This document shows, one piece after another, positions 43,465 to 51,794 of a stretch of DNA of 53,256 bases (positions within the stretch are counted from its first letter, which is position 1; the number at the start of each line of letters is the position of its first letter). The notes under the pieces are model-generated. The model saw only the letters and a list, made by a program, of their open reading frames with translations, made no database searches and was not told where the DNA came from. This DNA is from JABHHG01 sp964419445 (lineage in GTDB: Bacteria; Fidelibacterota; Marinisomatia; SCGC-AAA003-L08; D37C17), in the NCBI GenBank assembly GCA_964419445.1, contig CAYQPE010000004.1:1-53256 (forward strand), given 5' to 3'. Made by a program: the position numbers and the translations under genes.

Positions 43465-44229
43465 TTATTCGTACGAATCCCAACGGATATCGCGAGTAAT
43501 ATATTGCACATTAGCATCTTTAGGGAATTTAACTTCTACAAAAAATTCTGCAGTTTCCCCGGGACGCATAGCCGTATCTGTAATAATACCAGAATGATAA
43601 ACTACACCTGAACCTTCTACAAAAGAAGAATCGGAAGCAATGAGGTCGGTTTCACTTCCCCAAAGATTATAGATAACACGAACAAAGTCTGCTCGTTGTA
43701 ACCCATTGTTGACTACTGTACCTGAAAAGGATTTTCCAGAATCATAGATTTTTTCTTGAGCATCTCCACTAAATTCAATTTTTGCATTTGAAGGTGCAAT
43801 TTCTTGGATGGTTTCCACATTCCCTTTATCAATGGTCAATTGGCCAATTTGAGTTTGAACAATGAGTTTGTCCATATTCTCTTGTAAAATGGTTCCTTGA
43901 ATGAGGGTACCATTGGTGAGATTAATCTCATGCTTCAGTTGTGGAACTTTTATCATTTTCAGCACATCAGTATTAAAACTGGGTGTGGACACGCGAGTTT
44001 CATATTCAATAACTCGAGCACGTAAATCATCTAATTGAGTTTGGATGTCTTCAACGGTTTCTTTTAATGGATAAAATGGCTCAGCAGTTTCTAAAAATGT
44101 AGGGGGTTTTTCTTTTGAGTTTTCATCAGTACCTTCAATGGTTTCATCAACATCTGGCGTAACCGGTTCATCTTTTTTTGAACATCCTACCATGAGTAAA
44201 AGGGATAATAAATAGATATAAAATCTCAC
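43465..44229 (-). CDS. Lipoprotein with coiled coil and FxLYD-like domain
   Basis: The 254-residue product has a lipobox (L-L-L-M-V-G-C-S), an acidic linker, and a short coiled coil (E-T-V-E-D-I-Q-T-Q-L-D-D-L-R-A-R-V). A small beta domain (L-I-Q-G-T-I-L-Q-E-N) is followed by an FxLYD-like immunoglobulin-fold domain (S-G-T-V-V-N-N-G-L-Q-R-A-D-F-V-R-V-I-Y-N-L-W-G). Its ATG overlaps the HEAT-repeat gene's stop (44226-44229). Function unknown; probably an envelope structural pair with its neighbour. Confidence 0.75.
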   Translation of the reverse strand: MRFYIYLLSLLLMVGCSKKDEPVTPDVDETIEGTDENSKEKPPTFLETAEPFYPLKETVEDIQTQLDDLRARVIEYETRVSTPSFNTDVLKMIKVPQLKHEINLTNGTLIQGTILQENMDKLIVQTQIGQLTIDKGNVETIQEIAPSNAKIEFSGDAQEKIYDSGKSFSGTVVNNGLQRADFVRVIYNLWGSETDLIASDSSFVEGSGVVYHSGIITDTAMRPGETAEFFVEVKFPKDANVQYITRDIRWDSYE

Positions 44230-45335
44230 GAATCTGCCCCTTCTACATCTCTTTTCATGGCTTCAAACGCAGCATGGCGTAGTTTAGCACTATAGTTATC
44301 GTATTGTCCTAATTCTCTAATCATGGCAATAATTTCATTATAATAAATATAATTTGATGGCAAATTAAGAATGGCAAGTACATCATCAATAACCGTAGGA
44401 TCATCAAAATTAGCCAATGCCCTTATTGCTTTCATTCGAAGAGTTTTAGGGAAGCCTTCAGTCGTTGCAATATCGATAAATACAGGTTTAATGGCAGGAT
44501 TTTTATAATCACCTAAACTTTTTATCAGCGTATTCATCAATGAATAATATTCATGTTTTCCTGTTTGATATGCTTCCAGTAAGGCAAAAATCATGCGATC
44601 ATCTTTTTGTTCACCCAATACATTGAGAGCATATTCATTCACTTTATCTCTACCAGTAGGGTCACCTAACATCTCAATGAAGAAATCCACTAATTCGGGT
44701 GAGTCTTTTCGTGCAAGAATTTCTACGGCTCTATTGCGGATGTGAACATCCATTTCAATATTATTTGCAATGTCCATGAGGATTGGGATGACTCGTTCAT
44801 CATCCATACCACCCAATGTGAGGGTCATGAGTTTATTCATTCGAGCATGGTTTGCTCGACTCACTTCATATAATTCTAAGAGCGTAAATATTTCATCTTC
44901 AGTACCATTTTCACCGATGGCATTTACAATGGCTTCTCGAATCTCCATAACCTTTTGCTCAGTATTTTTAAGGCCAATTACTAAAGAATCTGCAGAATCA
45001 TCTACGCCATAGGTGGTGAGAATTTCGATGGATTCGTGCATGAGTTCCATTTCAATAAGCTTGGCATTTTTAACAGAGCTTTGGATTGCACCTATTATCA
45101 TTGGATGCCGACTTTCTGCAAGGGCACGAAGAGCTTCAACTCTAACTTCTAAGGGTTGATTTGGATCTTTGTATATTTCAATGAGTATTTGAAGAGATTT
45201 TCGCTTACCTTTTTTGAACATGATGCGGTGTTTTTCCACATCTTCCAATGCATAAGGAGTTTGGCGAATGGCACATCCGTTTAAAAGAATGCCCGCTAAC
45301 AATATGAAAATTGTGTGTTTAATTGGAAATGTCAT
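44226..45335 (-). CDS. HEAT-repeat lipoprotein
   Basis: The 369-residue product has a lipoprotein signal (I-L-L-A-G-I-L-L-N-G-C). About eight HEAT-type helical repeats fill the rest, with recurring cores such as R-V-E-A-L-R-A-L-A-E, R-N-R-A-V-E-I-L-A and R-M-K-A-I-R-A-L-A-N. Such solenoids bind proteins. Coupled by ATGA to the FxLYD lipoprotein. Confidence 0.82.
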   Translation of the reverse strand: MTFPIKHTIFILLAGILLNGCAIRQTPYALEDVEKHRIMFKKGKRKSLQILIEIYKDPNQPLEVRVEALRALAESRHPMIIGAIQSSVKNAKLIEMELMHESIEILTTYGVDDSADSLVIGLKNTEQKVMEIREAIVNAIGENGTEDEIFTLLELYEVSRANHARMNKLMTLTLGGMDDERVIPILMDIANNIEMDVHIRNRAVEILARKDSPELVDFFIEMLGDPTGRDKVNEYALNVLGEQKDDRMIFALLEAYQTGKHEYYSLMNTLIKSLGDYKNPAIKPVFIDIATTEGFPKTLRMKAIRALANFDDPTVIDDVLAILNLPSNYIYYNEIIAMIRELGQYDNYSAKLRHAAFEAMKRDVEGADS

Positions 45336-45399
45336 AAAGAATACTGCTGAAAATTAGTTGTGAATTTCATTTAATTACCAGTTTTAAATCAAGAGAATT

Positions 45400-46140
45400 T
45401 TATAAATTCGTCCATTCTTTTTGATGCCAGCCTTTATCATCTAGCACAGTCACCGTAAAATGCTTCAACCAATCCCCCATAAATATAAGTCTTTTCTCCC
45501 CTTTTAATTCAATGCCCGTTTGATGATAATGCCCGATAAGTACGGTTTGGTAGCCTTGTTCCCACTTTGAATTGGCAAATTGCTTCATTTCTGTACGAAT
45601 TTCTATGGATTTATCATCATGATGATGATAATGACTACTGGTATTAGATACTTTTTTTGCCAATGCACAACCCCAATCAGGATGAAATTGCCTAAACAAA
45701 AAGATGGCTAACTTGCTTCGAATCACCTTTTTCATGAATCGATAACCTACATCATTTTTGAGTAATCCATCTCCATGAGTTACCAAAACCTTCTCGCCGT
45801 TGATATCAAATTCCAAATCACCCTTATGTACAATAGCTCCAAATTTCTCAGTGAAACTGCCAAAATCCCAATAATCATGATTTCCTAAAACGTAATGAAT
45901 GGCAATTCCACTTCGGTGTAATTTTTCAAGATGGAAGAGGATATCATTAAATGCTTTTGGAACTACGTATTTATAATCGAACCAAAAATCAAAAAAATCT
46001 CCACCAATAACGAGAGTACCTCTGGTGGATTCAATTTGGTTGAATAGTGAAAATAATTTTTGTCGTCTCTCTGATTCACTTTCATTTAGTTCCATGGAAA
46101 AGTGATTATCAGAAACAAAGTAAATGGGGAGTTCTAACAC
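45400..46140 (-). CDS. lpxH: UDP-2,3-diacylglucosamine hydrolase-like metallophosphoesterase
   Basis: The 246-residue calcineurin-like phosphoesterase has the LpxH-type metal motifs: S-D-N-H near residue 10, G-G-D-F-F-D-F-W near 45, L-G-N-H-D-Y-W near 85, T-H-G-D-G-L and G-H-Y-H-Q-T. Family members remove UMP from UDP-2,3-diacylglucosamine in lipid A synthesis, implying a Gram-negative outer membrane. Lipid A substrate specificity is inferred from family alone. Confidence 0.82.
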   Translation of the reverse strand: MLELPIYFVSDNHFSMELNESESERRQKLFSLFNQIESTRGTLVIGGDFFDFWFDYKYVVPKAFNDILFHLEKLHRSGIAIHYVLGNHDYWDFGSFTEKFGAIVHKGDLEFDINGEKVLVTHGDGLLKNDVGYRFMKKVIRSKLAIFLFRQFHPDWGCALAKKVSNTSSHYHHHDDKSIEIRTEMKQFANSKWEQGYQTVLIGHYHQTGIELKGEKRLIFMGDWLKHFTVTVLDDKGWHQKEWTNL

Positions 46141-46237
46141 GGGTTAAAGTTAGAAATTCATTTTGTTGATTTCATAGTTGAATTTCTTTCTTTTATTAAC
46201 GAGGAACTATTCATAGGTTATGGCCCTCTAATTAATC

Positions 46238-49200
46238 ATGAAATTAATAAAATTACATCTATTGATTTTTGCTCTGTGGGGCATTCTATTGGGTCAATTT
46301 GGTCAAAATATTGTGCAATATGAAAAATTTGATTGGACATATATACAATCACGCCATTTTGATATTTACTATTCTACGGAGGGTCGCACTCATGCAGAAT
46401 TTGTTGCCAAAGAGGCGGAGATTGCCTACGATCATATTTCAAAACTGATGGATTGGAAATTAAAGAATCGTGTATCCATTATAATCTATAATTCACATAA
46501 TGATTTTCAACAAACCAATGTAATCGGGGCATATATGCGTGAAGGCATTGGAGGTGTTACGGAGTTGTACAAAAATCGCGTAGTAATTCCCTTTGATGGG
46601 TCAAATTACGAGTTTAAACATGTAATTCATCATGAATTGGTTCATGCATTTATTAATGACTACATTTATGGAGGGAGCTTAAAAAATATGATAAGTAGCT
46701 CTATAAAAGTAGCCATTCCATTGTGGATGAATGAAGGTCTTGCAGAATATTTGGCAGGGAAATGGGATACAAAATCTGAAATGTGGATTCGTGATTTAGC
46801 CATCAATGGCGGTGAATTACCTCATATACGAATGCTCAATGGATATTGGGCTTACCGTGGTGGGCAATCTGTGTGGCGGTTTATTACAGAAAAATGGGGT
46901 GAAGAATCTATAGCCGAAATACTATATCAAATTAAAACTACCAATGGTATAGAAAAGGGAATAAAGGAAGCCCTTGGTGTTGGTTATAAAGAACTAAATG
47001 AGCAATGGCATGAATATTTAAAACATGAATATTGGCCAGAAATTACCCGTAGAGAAGATTTAAATGATGTGTCTCGACAATTGACCAATCATGAAAAATG
47101 GGGAAATACTTATAATGTTGCACCCTCAATATCACCCAATGGAAATCAAATTGCAATCCTCTCAAATAAATCTGGCCCCATGGCATACTATCTTATATCC
47201 GCTGAAGATGGGAGAGTCATAAAGAAAATCATTCAAGGTGAACGTAGTGCAGAGTATGAAGAATTACATATTTTAAAACCGGGAATCACATGGTCACCCG
47301 ATAGCAAACAGCTTGCATTTTCTGCAAAATCAGGGAAATCAGACGCGTTATTTATCTATGATACAGAATCAGAAAAATCAAAAAGATTTCGGTTAGGATT
47401 AGAAGGGATTTTTAGACCCTCATGGTCACCTAAAGGAGACAAAATTGCATTCATCGGTAATGATGGTAAATATGGTGATATTTATTTATTTGATGTTGAA
47501 TCTCACCAAATAGTCAATCTTACTTCTGATTGGTATTCTGAAGACCAAGTTTCATGGGCACCAAATGGTGATGAACTATACTTTACATCAGACAGAGGTG
47601 AAATGCTAACCACAGGGGAAATGCAGATACCCCATAATTATGATATGGAACAAACAGATATTTATTCAATCAAAATCCACACTAAAGAAATTACTCAACT
47701 ATCTGATACTCCGTGGAATGAAACTTATCCAACCATGTCTGGAGATGGAGAGTATTTGGCGTTTATATCTGATGAGAGTGGTATCTCAAATATTATGATG
47801 ATGCATAATGATGAAATTAATCCTATCACCAATGTATCCACAGGAATTACCCAACTTTCATGGAATTGGGATGATTCTCAATTAATTTTCACCGGATTTT
47901 ATAAATCTGGATATGATATTTTTACCTTATCTAATCCTAAAAGTAAAATGGAGTTGAACATAAATGTTCCCAGTGCTGCATGGGTTGATGATATAAAATC
48001 TTCAAATAGACTTTTGCGAAGAAGTGAAGAAGGGGGGCAGCATCGTCAATTTGGCACTGAGTATAAAAACTATGTATTTGCTGGTATAGATGCTTCGGAA
48101 GAGCTTGAAAACTCTCAAGCAGTAGAAATGGAAGATGACCAAATTCAAGAAAATGGAATTTATAAGTCTAATATTTATCGCACACGCTTTACTTTAGACA
48201 ATGCTCAGGCGGTGTATTCCTTTGATTCCCGATTTGGTTCACAAGGAATGGCATATTTTGCCTTTTCAGATATTTTAGGTGATCACCAAGTTTATTTTGC
48301 ATCAGAAATGGAGGTGAGCCTCAAAAACTCAGATTATTATTTTCAATATCGCTATTTGAAAAAATTATACGATTGGAATTTTGTTCTATATCATAATGCC
48401 ATTAAATATAATTATATTTATGATCCAAATACTTATACACAAGAATTTAATCGGTATCGAATTTTAGGGTCATATATTTCATGTATGCGGCCCATCTCGC
48501 GATTTAATCGGTTTGAAGGTAGTATAGATTTTAATTATACAGAAGATGCCAAAGTAACAGAAGTATCTGATGGCTTTACAAACAATGTTGATGAGGATGT
48601 AAATGCATCCTTTACCACGCTAATACCAGGCATACGCCATGTGTGGGATAATACAATTTGGAGTCAAACCTATCCTGTAGATGGGTATCGCACCTATGTA
48701 AAATACCGGATGAGCCCCAAATTAAATAAAAAATCATTATTATTTCATAGAATAACCACTGACTTGAGAAAATATGTGCCCCTTACCAATGGCATTAGTT
48801 TGGCAGGCAGGTTATTTTTAGGTACAAATTTTGGCGAGAATGCACAAAAATTTAGACTGGGTGGTGTACCATGGATTTTTTCCAAAGATCAAAATAGATT
48901 TAGAGAAAATAATGATGAACTTTCTATAGAAGAATTATATTTTTCTGAATATCTGATGCCATTAAGAGGTACATCTATATCCCAGCGTATTGGCCAGCAA
49001 GCATTGTTGATGAATGCTGAAATACGTCTCCCTTTTTTAATGTATTATTTTCCAGCAATTCGATATTTTGGACAAATCAATGGAGTGTTCTTTGTAGATG
49101 TGGGTGTGGCATGGGATGATGAGTATCCAGAATTTTGGGAAAAAGATAGTTGGGAAGTTGATAATAGCATCGGTTGGAATATGACCTATGGCTTTGGCCC

Positions 49201-49315
49201 ACGATTTATTTTCTTAGGAATGCCATGGCAATTAGACTATGCATGGCAGTATAATCCGCATGTAGGCACTATTTCATCACGAAGTTGGTACCTTTCCATT
49301 GGCCTAGATTTTTAG
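46238..49315 (+). CDS. Surface protein: gluzincin protease domain, WD/PD40 propeller, outer-membrane barrel
   Basis: The 1025-residue product has a signal peptide (L-L-I-F-A-L-W-G-I-L-L-G-Q). Next is a peptidase MA-like metalloprotease domain with H-E-L-V-H at residues 132-136 and the third-ligand region W-M-N-E-G-L-A-E-Y near 165. A PD40/TolB-like beta-propeller (repeats such as P-G-I-T-W-S-P-D-S-K-Q-L-A-F-S and S-W-A-P-N-G-D-E-L-Y-F-T-S-D-R-G) spans about 280-600. The C-terminal 350 residues are a BamA/Omp85-like surface-antigen barrel (P-V-D-G-Y-R, F-F-V-D-V-G-V-A-W, ending Y-L-S-I-G-L-D-F). It would sit in the outer membrane with the protease and propeller outside the barrel. The substrate is unknown. 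Confidence 0.85.
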   Translation: MKLIKLHLLIFALWGILLGQFGQNIVQYEKFDWTYIQSRHFDIYYSTEGRTHAEFVAKEAEIAYDHISKLMDWKLKNRVSIIIYNSHNDFQQTNVIGAYMREGIGGVTELYKNRVVIPFDGSNYEFKHVIHHELVHAFINDYIYGGSLKNMISSSIKVAIPLWMNEGLAEYLAGKWDTKSEMWIRDLAINGGELPHIRMLNGYWAYRGGQSVWRFITEKWGEESIAEILYQIKTTNGIEKGIKEALGVGYKELNEQWHEYLKHEYWPEITRREDLNDVSRQLTNHEKWGNTYNVAPSISPNGNQIAILSNKSGPMAYYLISAEDGRVIKKIIQGERSAEYEELHILKPGITWSPDSKQLAFSAKSGKSDALFIYDTESEKSKRFRLGLEGIFRPSWSPKGDKIAFIGNDGKYGDIYLFDVESHQIVNLTSDWYSEDQVSWAPNGDELYFTSDRGEMLTTGEMQIPHNYDMEQTDIYSIKIHTKEITQLSDTPWNETYPTMSGDGEYLAFISDESGISNIMMMHNDEINPITNVSTGITQLSWNWDDSQLIFTGFYKSGYDIFTLSNPKSKMELNINVPSAAWVDDIKSSNRLLRRSEEGGQHRQFGTEYKNYVFAGIDASEELENSQAVEMEDDQIQENGIYKSNIYRTRFTLDNAQAVYSFDSRFGSQGMAYFAFSDILGDHQVYFASEMEVSLKNSDYYFQYRYLKKLYDWNFVLYHNAIKYNYIYDPNTYTQEFNRYRILGSYISCMRPISRFNRFEGSIDFNYTEDAKVTEVSDGFTNNVDEDVNASFTTLIPGIRHVWDNTIWSQTYPVDGYRTYVKYRMSPKLNKKSLLFHRITTDLRKYVPLTNGISLAGRLFLGTNFGENAQKFRLGGVPWIFSKDQNRFRENNDELSIEELYFSEYLMPLRGTSISQRIGQQALLMNAEIRLPFLMYYFPAIRYFGQINGVFFVDVGVAWDDEYPEFWEKDSWEVDNSIGWNMTYGFGPRFIFLGMPWQLDYAWQYNPHVGTISSRSWYLSIGLDF

Positions 49316-49355
49316 GCTCCTCTATATTTTTTTTGTTTTGTGATTCCCATCACAA

Positions 49356-49745
49356 TTGAATGTATATACAACAGGATTATTTTACCCCCCGAGTGTTTGG
49401 GATGAATTTCCCATGTTAAAATTGGATGAAAGTGTGGAAAAGATAATTAAAAACGGAACGTATAAGGTAATAAATCGAAAAACGGGTAAATTAAAACTCG
49501 TTAAGAATTATTTAAATGATTTACTCCATGGTGAGTATGTGTATTATTGGGACAACGGAAATATCCGTTTCCGAGGCAAGTACGAAAAAAGTCAACGAAT
49601 AGGAATTTGGAGAAATTTCAATAAAAACGGTGACGTCATTCTAGAAGAAATATGTCGGCCTTCAAAGTTCTTCCCCATACCCTTAGAGATTAATTGTCCT
49701 CAGCCGAGTCTGAAACGGGTCGGTAATGAATTTTCCCACAGTTAG
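49356..49745 (+). CDS. Small MORN/YwqK-like repeat protein
   Basis: The 129-residue product (TTG 49356; ATG 49413 is an alternative, with neither start well supported) has repeats of the type L-H-G-E-Y-V-Y-Y-W-D-N-G-N-I-R-F-R-G and I-G-I-W-R-N-F-N-K-N-G-D. These resemble MORN/YwqK-type variants. No signal peptide or catalytic motif is seen. Function unknown. Its 3' end overlaps the convergent SEC-C gene by 56 bp. Confidence 0.6.
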   Translation: MNVYTTGLFYPPSVWDEFPMLKLDESVEKIIKNGTYKVINRKTGKLKLVKNYLNDLLHGEYVYYWDNGNIRFRGKYEKSQRIGIWRNFNKNGDVILEEICRPSKFFPIPLEINCPQPSLKRVGNEFSHS

Positions 49746-49959
49746 GATTATCACAGGTATAGGCTTCCATTTCTGGACGGTCTTCTTGGTAATAGTCATA
49801 AATTCCATAGACTGTAATCCCTGCAAATAAAATTACGGCAATAGTAATAAAAGAGCGTAAAGTCTGATTCCCTTCACTTTGGGGATTTCCTTTACCACAA
49901 CAATGTTTGTATTTTTTTTTACTCCCACATGGGCAGTTATCATTTCTATTTGTTTTCAT
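49690..49959 (-). CDS. Small SEC-C zinc-motif membrane protein
   Basis: The 89-residue product begins with a SEC-C zinc motif, C-P-C-G-S-K-K-K-Y-K-H-C-C-G (residues 9-22). One transmembrane helix follows (I-T-I-A-V-I-L-F-A-G-I-T-V-Y-G-I), then a short tail with C-D-N-P-N-C-G. SEC-C motifs bind SecB or other partners in SecA; here it is an isolated membrane-linked version of unknown role. Confidence 0.75.
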   Translation of the reverse strand: MKTNRNDNCPCGSKKKYKHCCGKGNPQSEGNQTLRSFITIAVILFAGITVYGIYDYYQEDRPEMEAYTCDNPNCGKIHYRPVSDSAEDN

Positions 49960-49991
49960 AATTTTAGATTCTTAAAAAATTAAAAGTAATA

Positions 49992-50022
49992 AAAAAGGGC
50001 TCAATAAAATTGAGCCCTTTTT
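49992..50022 (-). terminator. Intrinsic terminator of the cohesin-like protein gene
   Basis: A perfect stem AAAGGGCTCAAT/ATTGAGCCCTTT with a 3-nt loop, T-rich on the minus strand, 20 nt after the stop of the 50042-50758 gene. The flanks would also terminate plus-strand transcripts. Confidence 0.88.
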
Positions 50023-50041
50023 ACTAGAAAAACAAAGCTTT

Positions 50042-50758
50042 TTACTTAACAAGCATTAGCTTTTGAGTATTAGAATAGCTACCTGCAGTCATTCTTACAA
50101 AGTAAGCACCACTAGCTTGATCAGCAGCATTCCAAGAAATTTGATGACTACCTTCAGGTTGAACATCATTTACAAGTTCAGTTACTAATCGTCCCAATGC
50201 ATCATACACAGCAATGTTTACTAAACCTTCAGCAGATAGGTCATAGTTAATTGAAGTTGATGGATTGAATGGATTAGGATAACTTGCATTTAATGCAGTT
50301 TTCACTGGAAGTAATTCGTTTGTATCAACAGAAAGAGATGCAGTGATAGTTTCAAGTTTTGCACCGTTTTCGCCTGCAAGAATTACATTTGAAAAATCAA
50401 CAGCGCTTACACCAGAGAAACCATCAGCAGCAGCAAAATCTAATGCAACTAATGACGCTAAGTCACTTGCATTTAATTTTTCGCCAGTCATGCTAAACAT
50501 TAGGCCTCTTACTGTGCCATCTTCTTTTTGTGAGTACTCGAAAGTAAAATCATTTGTAGCTTCTGCACCATTAAATGTTAATTCAGCTGGATTATACTTT
50601 AAATCAAACTGGATACCGTAAACATCTTTATCAGATTCAACTACTAAATCCACTTTACCTTTTGATGAGATAAGTGTAGCTTTTTCCATACTTACTTTTG
50701 CTGTTCCTGCAAACATTAAGCTAGCAGAAAGTGCTACAATCATTAATTTGGTTTTCAT
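50042..50758 (-). CDS. Secreted cohesin-like protein with T9SS C-terminal sorting domain
   Basis: The 238-residue product has a signal peptide (M-I-V-A-L-S-A-S-L-M-F-A-G). Residues 22-145 are a cohesin-like beta sandwich (V-Y-G-I-Q-F-D-L-K-Y-N-P-A-E-L-T-F then L-A-S-L-V-A-L-D-F-A). The C-terminal 80 residues are a T9SS type A-like sorting domain (S-Y-P-N-P-F-N-P-S-T-S-I, V-Y-D-A-L-G-R-L-V, ending K-L-M-L-V-K). It has the binding half that dockerin-tagged proteins elsewhere in the window lack. ATG 50758 is preceded by AGGAGAAATAGGAA. Confidence 0.82.
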   Translation of the reverse strand: MKTKLMIVALSASLMFAGTAKVSMEKATLISSKGKVDLVVESDKDVYGIQFDLKYNPAELTFNGAEATNDFTFEYSQKEDGTVRGLMFSMTGEKLNASDLASLVALDFAAADGFSGVSAVDFSNVILAGENGAKLETITASLSVDTNELLPVKTALNASYPNPFNPSTSINYDLSAEGLVNIAVYDALGRLVTELVNDVQPEGSHQISWNAADQASGAYFVRMTAGSYSNTQKLMLVK

Positions 50759-50909
50759 TTCCTATTTCTCCTATTTCAATAATAAAATTTAGATACCGAT
50801 TTGCAAAAAAGGTTAACGCATTAAATAAACTATAACCTTTCAAAAGCTACGGTAACTTACAAAGATATTTTTATAAATGCAATACTTGTACAAACTGTAA
50901 CATTTAACA

Positions 50910-50940
50910 AAAACACCCCTAAGATCTTAGGGGTGTTTAA
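50910..50940 (-). terminator. Intrinsic terminator after tRNA-Phe
   Basis: Palindromic stem AAACACCCCTAAGA/TCTTAGGGGTGTTT followed on the minus strand by TTTTTGTT, just 3' of the tRNA gene. Confidence 0.88.
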
Positions 50941-50945
50941 GAATG

Positions 50946-51018
<73 letters not shown>

Positions 51019-51162
51019 AGCATTAAATATGTATGCTTTAGAGGTAATTCTTCTAAAGCATAGTGTAAAATTTACTCACCTTTTTAAATACGTGCCATGA
51101 AAAAAATTCAATTTTTACTTTTATTCTGAATTTCTATTTTTAGCGTAAATTATCCCTCTATT

Positions 51163-51777
51163 ATGAAGATAGTTTTAGCAACACATAATAAAGACAAATG
51201 CAAAGAAATGATGGATGCATTATCTACTCTTGATGTTGAACTTTTAACATTAGATCAATTTCCTCAAATCAATGACATCGTTGAGGATGGTGAAACATTA
51301 GAAGAAAATGCCCTCATTAAAGCAAGAGAAGTGTTTAAAAAAACAAGTTATGCGGCCATATCTGATGATACGGGATTGGAAGTTGATATATTAAATGGAG
51401 AGCCCGGTGTGTATTCAGCTCGTTATTCTGGAGAAAATGCCACCTATTCTGATAATGTGAATAAGCTCATAGAAGAAATGAAAGATGTGGATGATGATAA
51501 TCGCTCTGCGCAATTTAGAACCTGTATGGCCTTTGTTGATGGTAATACGGAACTCATTGCAAATGGTGTCGTAAAAGGGCAGATTACACCATCACCTAAG
51601 GGTAATGGGGGATTTGGATATGATCCTATCTTTTATATTGAAAAATTAAATAAAACTTTTGCTGAAATGACATTAGAAGAGAAAAACAAAATATCACATC
51701 GAGGAATTGCGTTGCGAAACTTGAAAGAAATTCTTCACGCCCATTTTAACCATCCCCAAATACAGGAGAAAGCCTAG
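51163..51777 (+). CDS. rdgB: Non-canonical purine NTP pyrophosphatase (RdgB/HAM1)
   Basis: The 204-residue product has the HAM1 signature. It shows L-A-T-H-N-K-D-K near the N-terminus, E-N-A-L-I-K-A-R, the active-site S-D-D-T-G-L-E-V-D, P-G-V-Y-S-A-R-Y-S-G, and G-F-G-Y-D-P-I-F with F-A-E-M and S-H-R-G. It hydrolyses ITP, XTP and their deoxy forms to keep them out of DNA. The sprA-like gene follows at once on the same strand. Confidence 0.95.
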   Translation: MKIVLATHNKDKCKEMMDALSTLDVELLTLDQFPQINDIVEDGETLEENALIKAREVFKKTSYAAISDDTGLEVDILNGEPGVYSARYSGENATYSDNVNKLIEEMKDVDDDNRSAQFRTCMAFVDGNTELIANGVVKGQITPSPKGNGGFGYDPIFYIEKLNKTFAEMTLEEKNKISHRGIALRNLKEILHAHFNHPQIQEKA

Positions 51778-51794
51778 CGAATACTGCTACCGTT

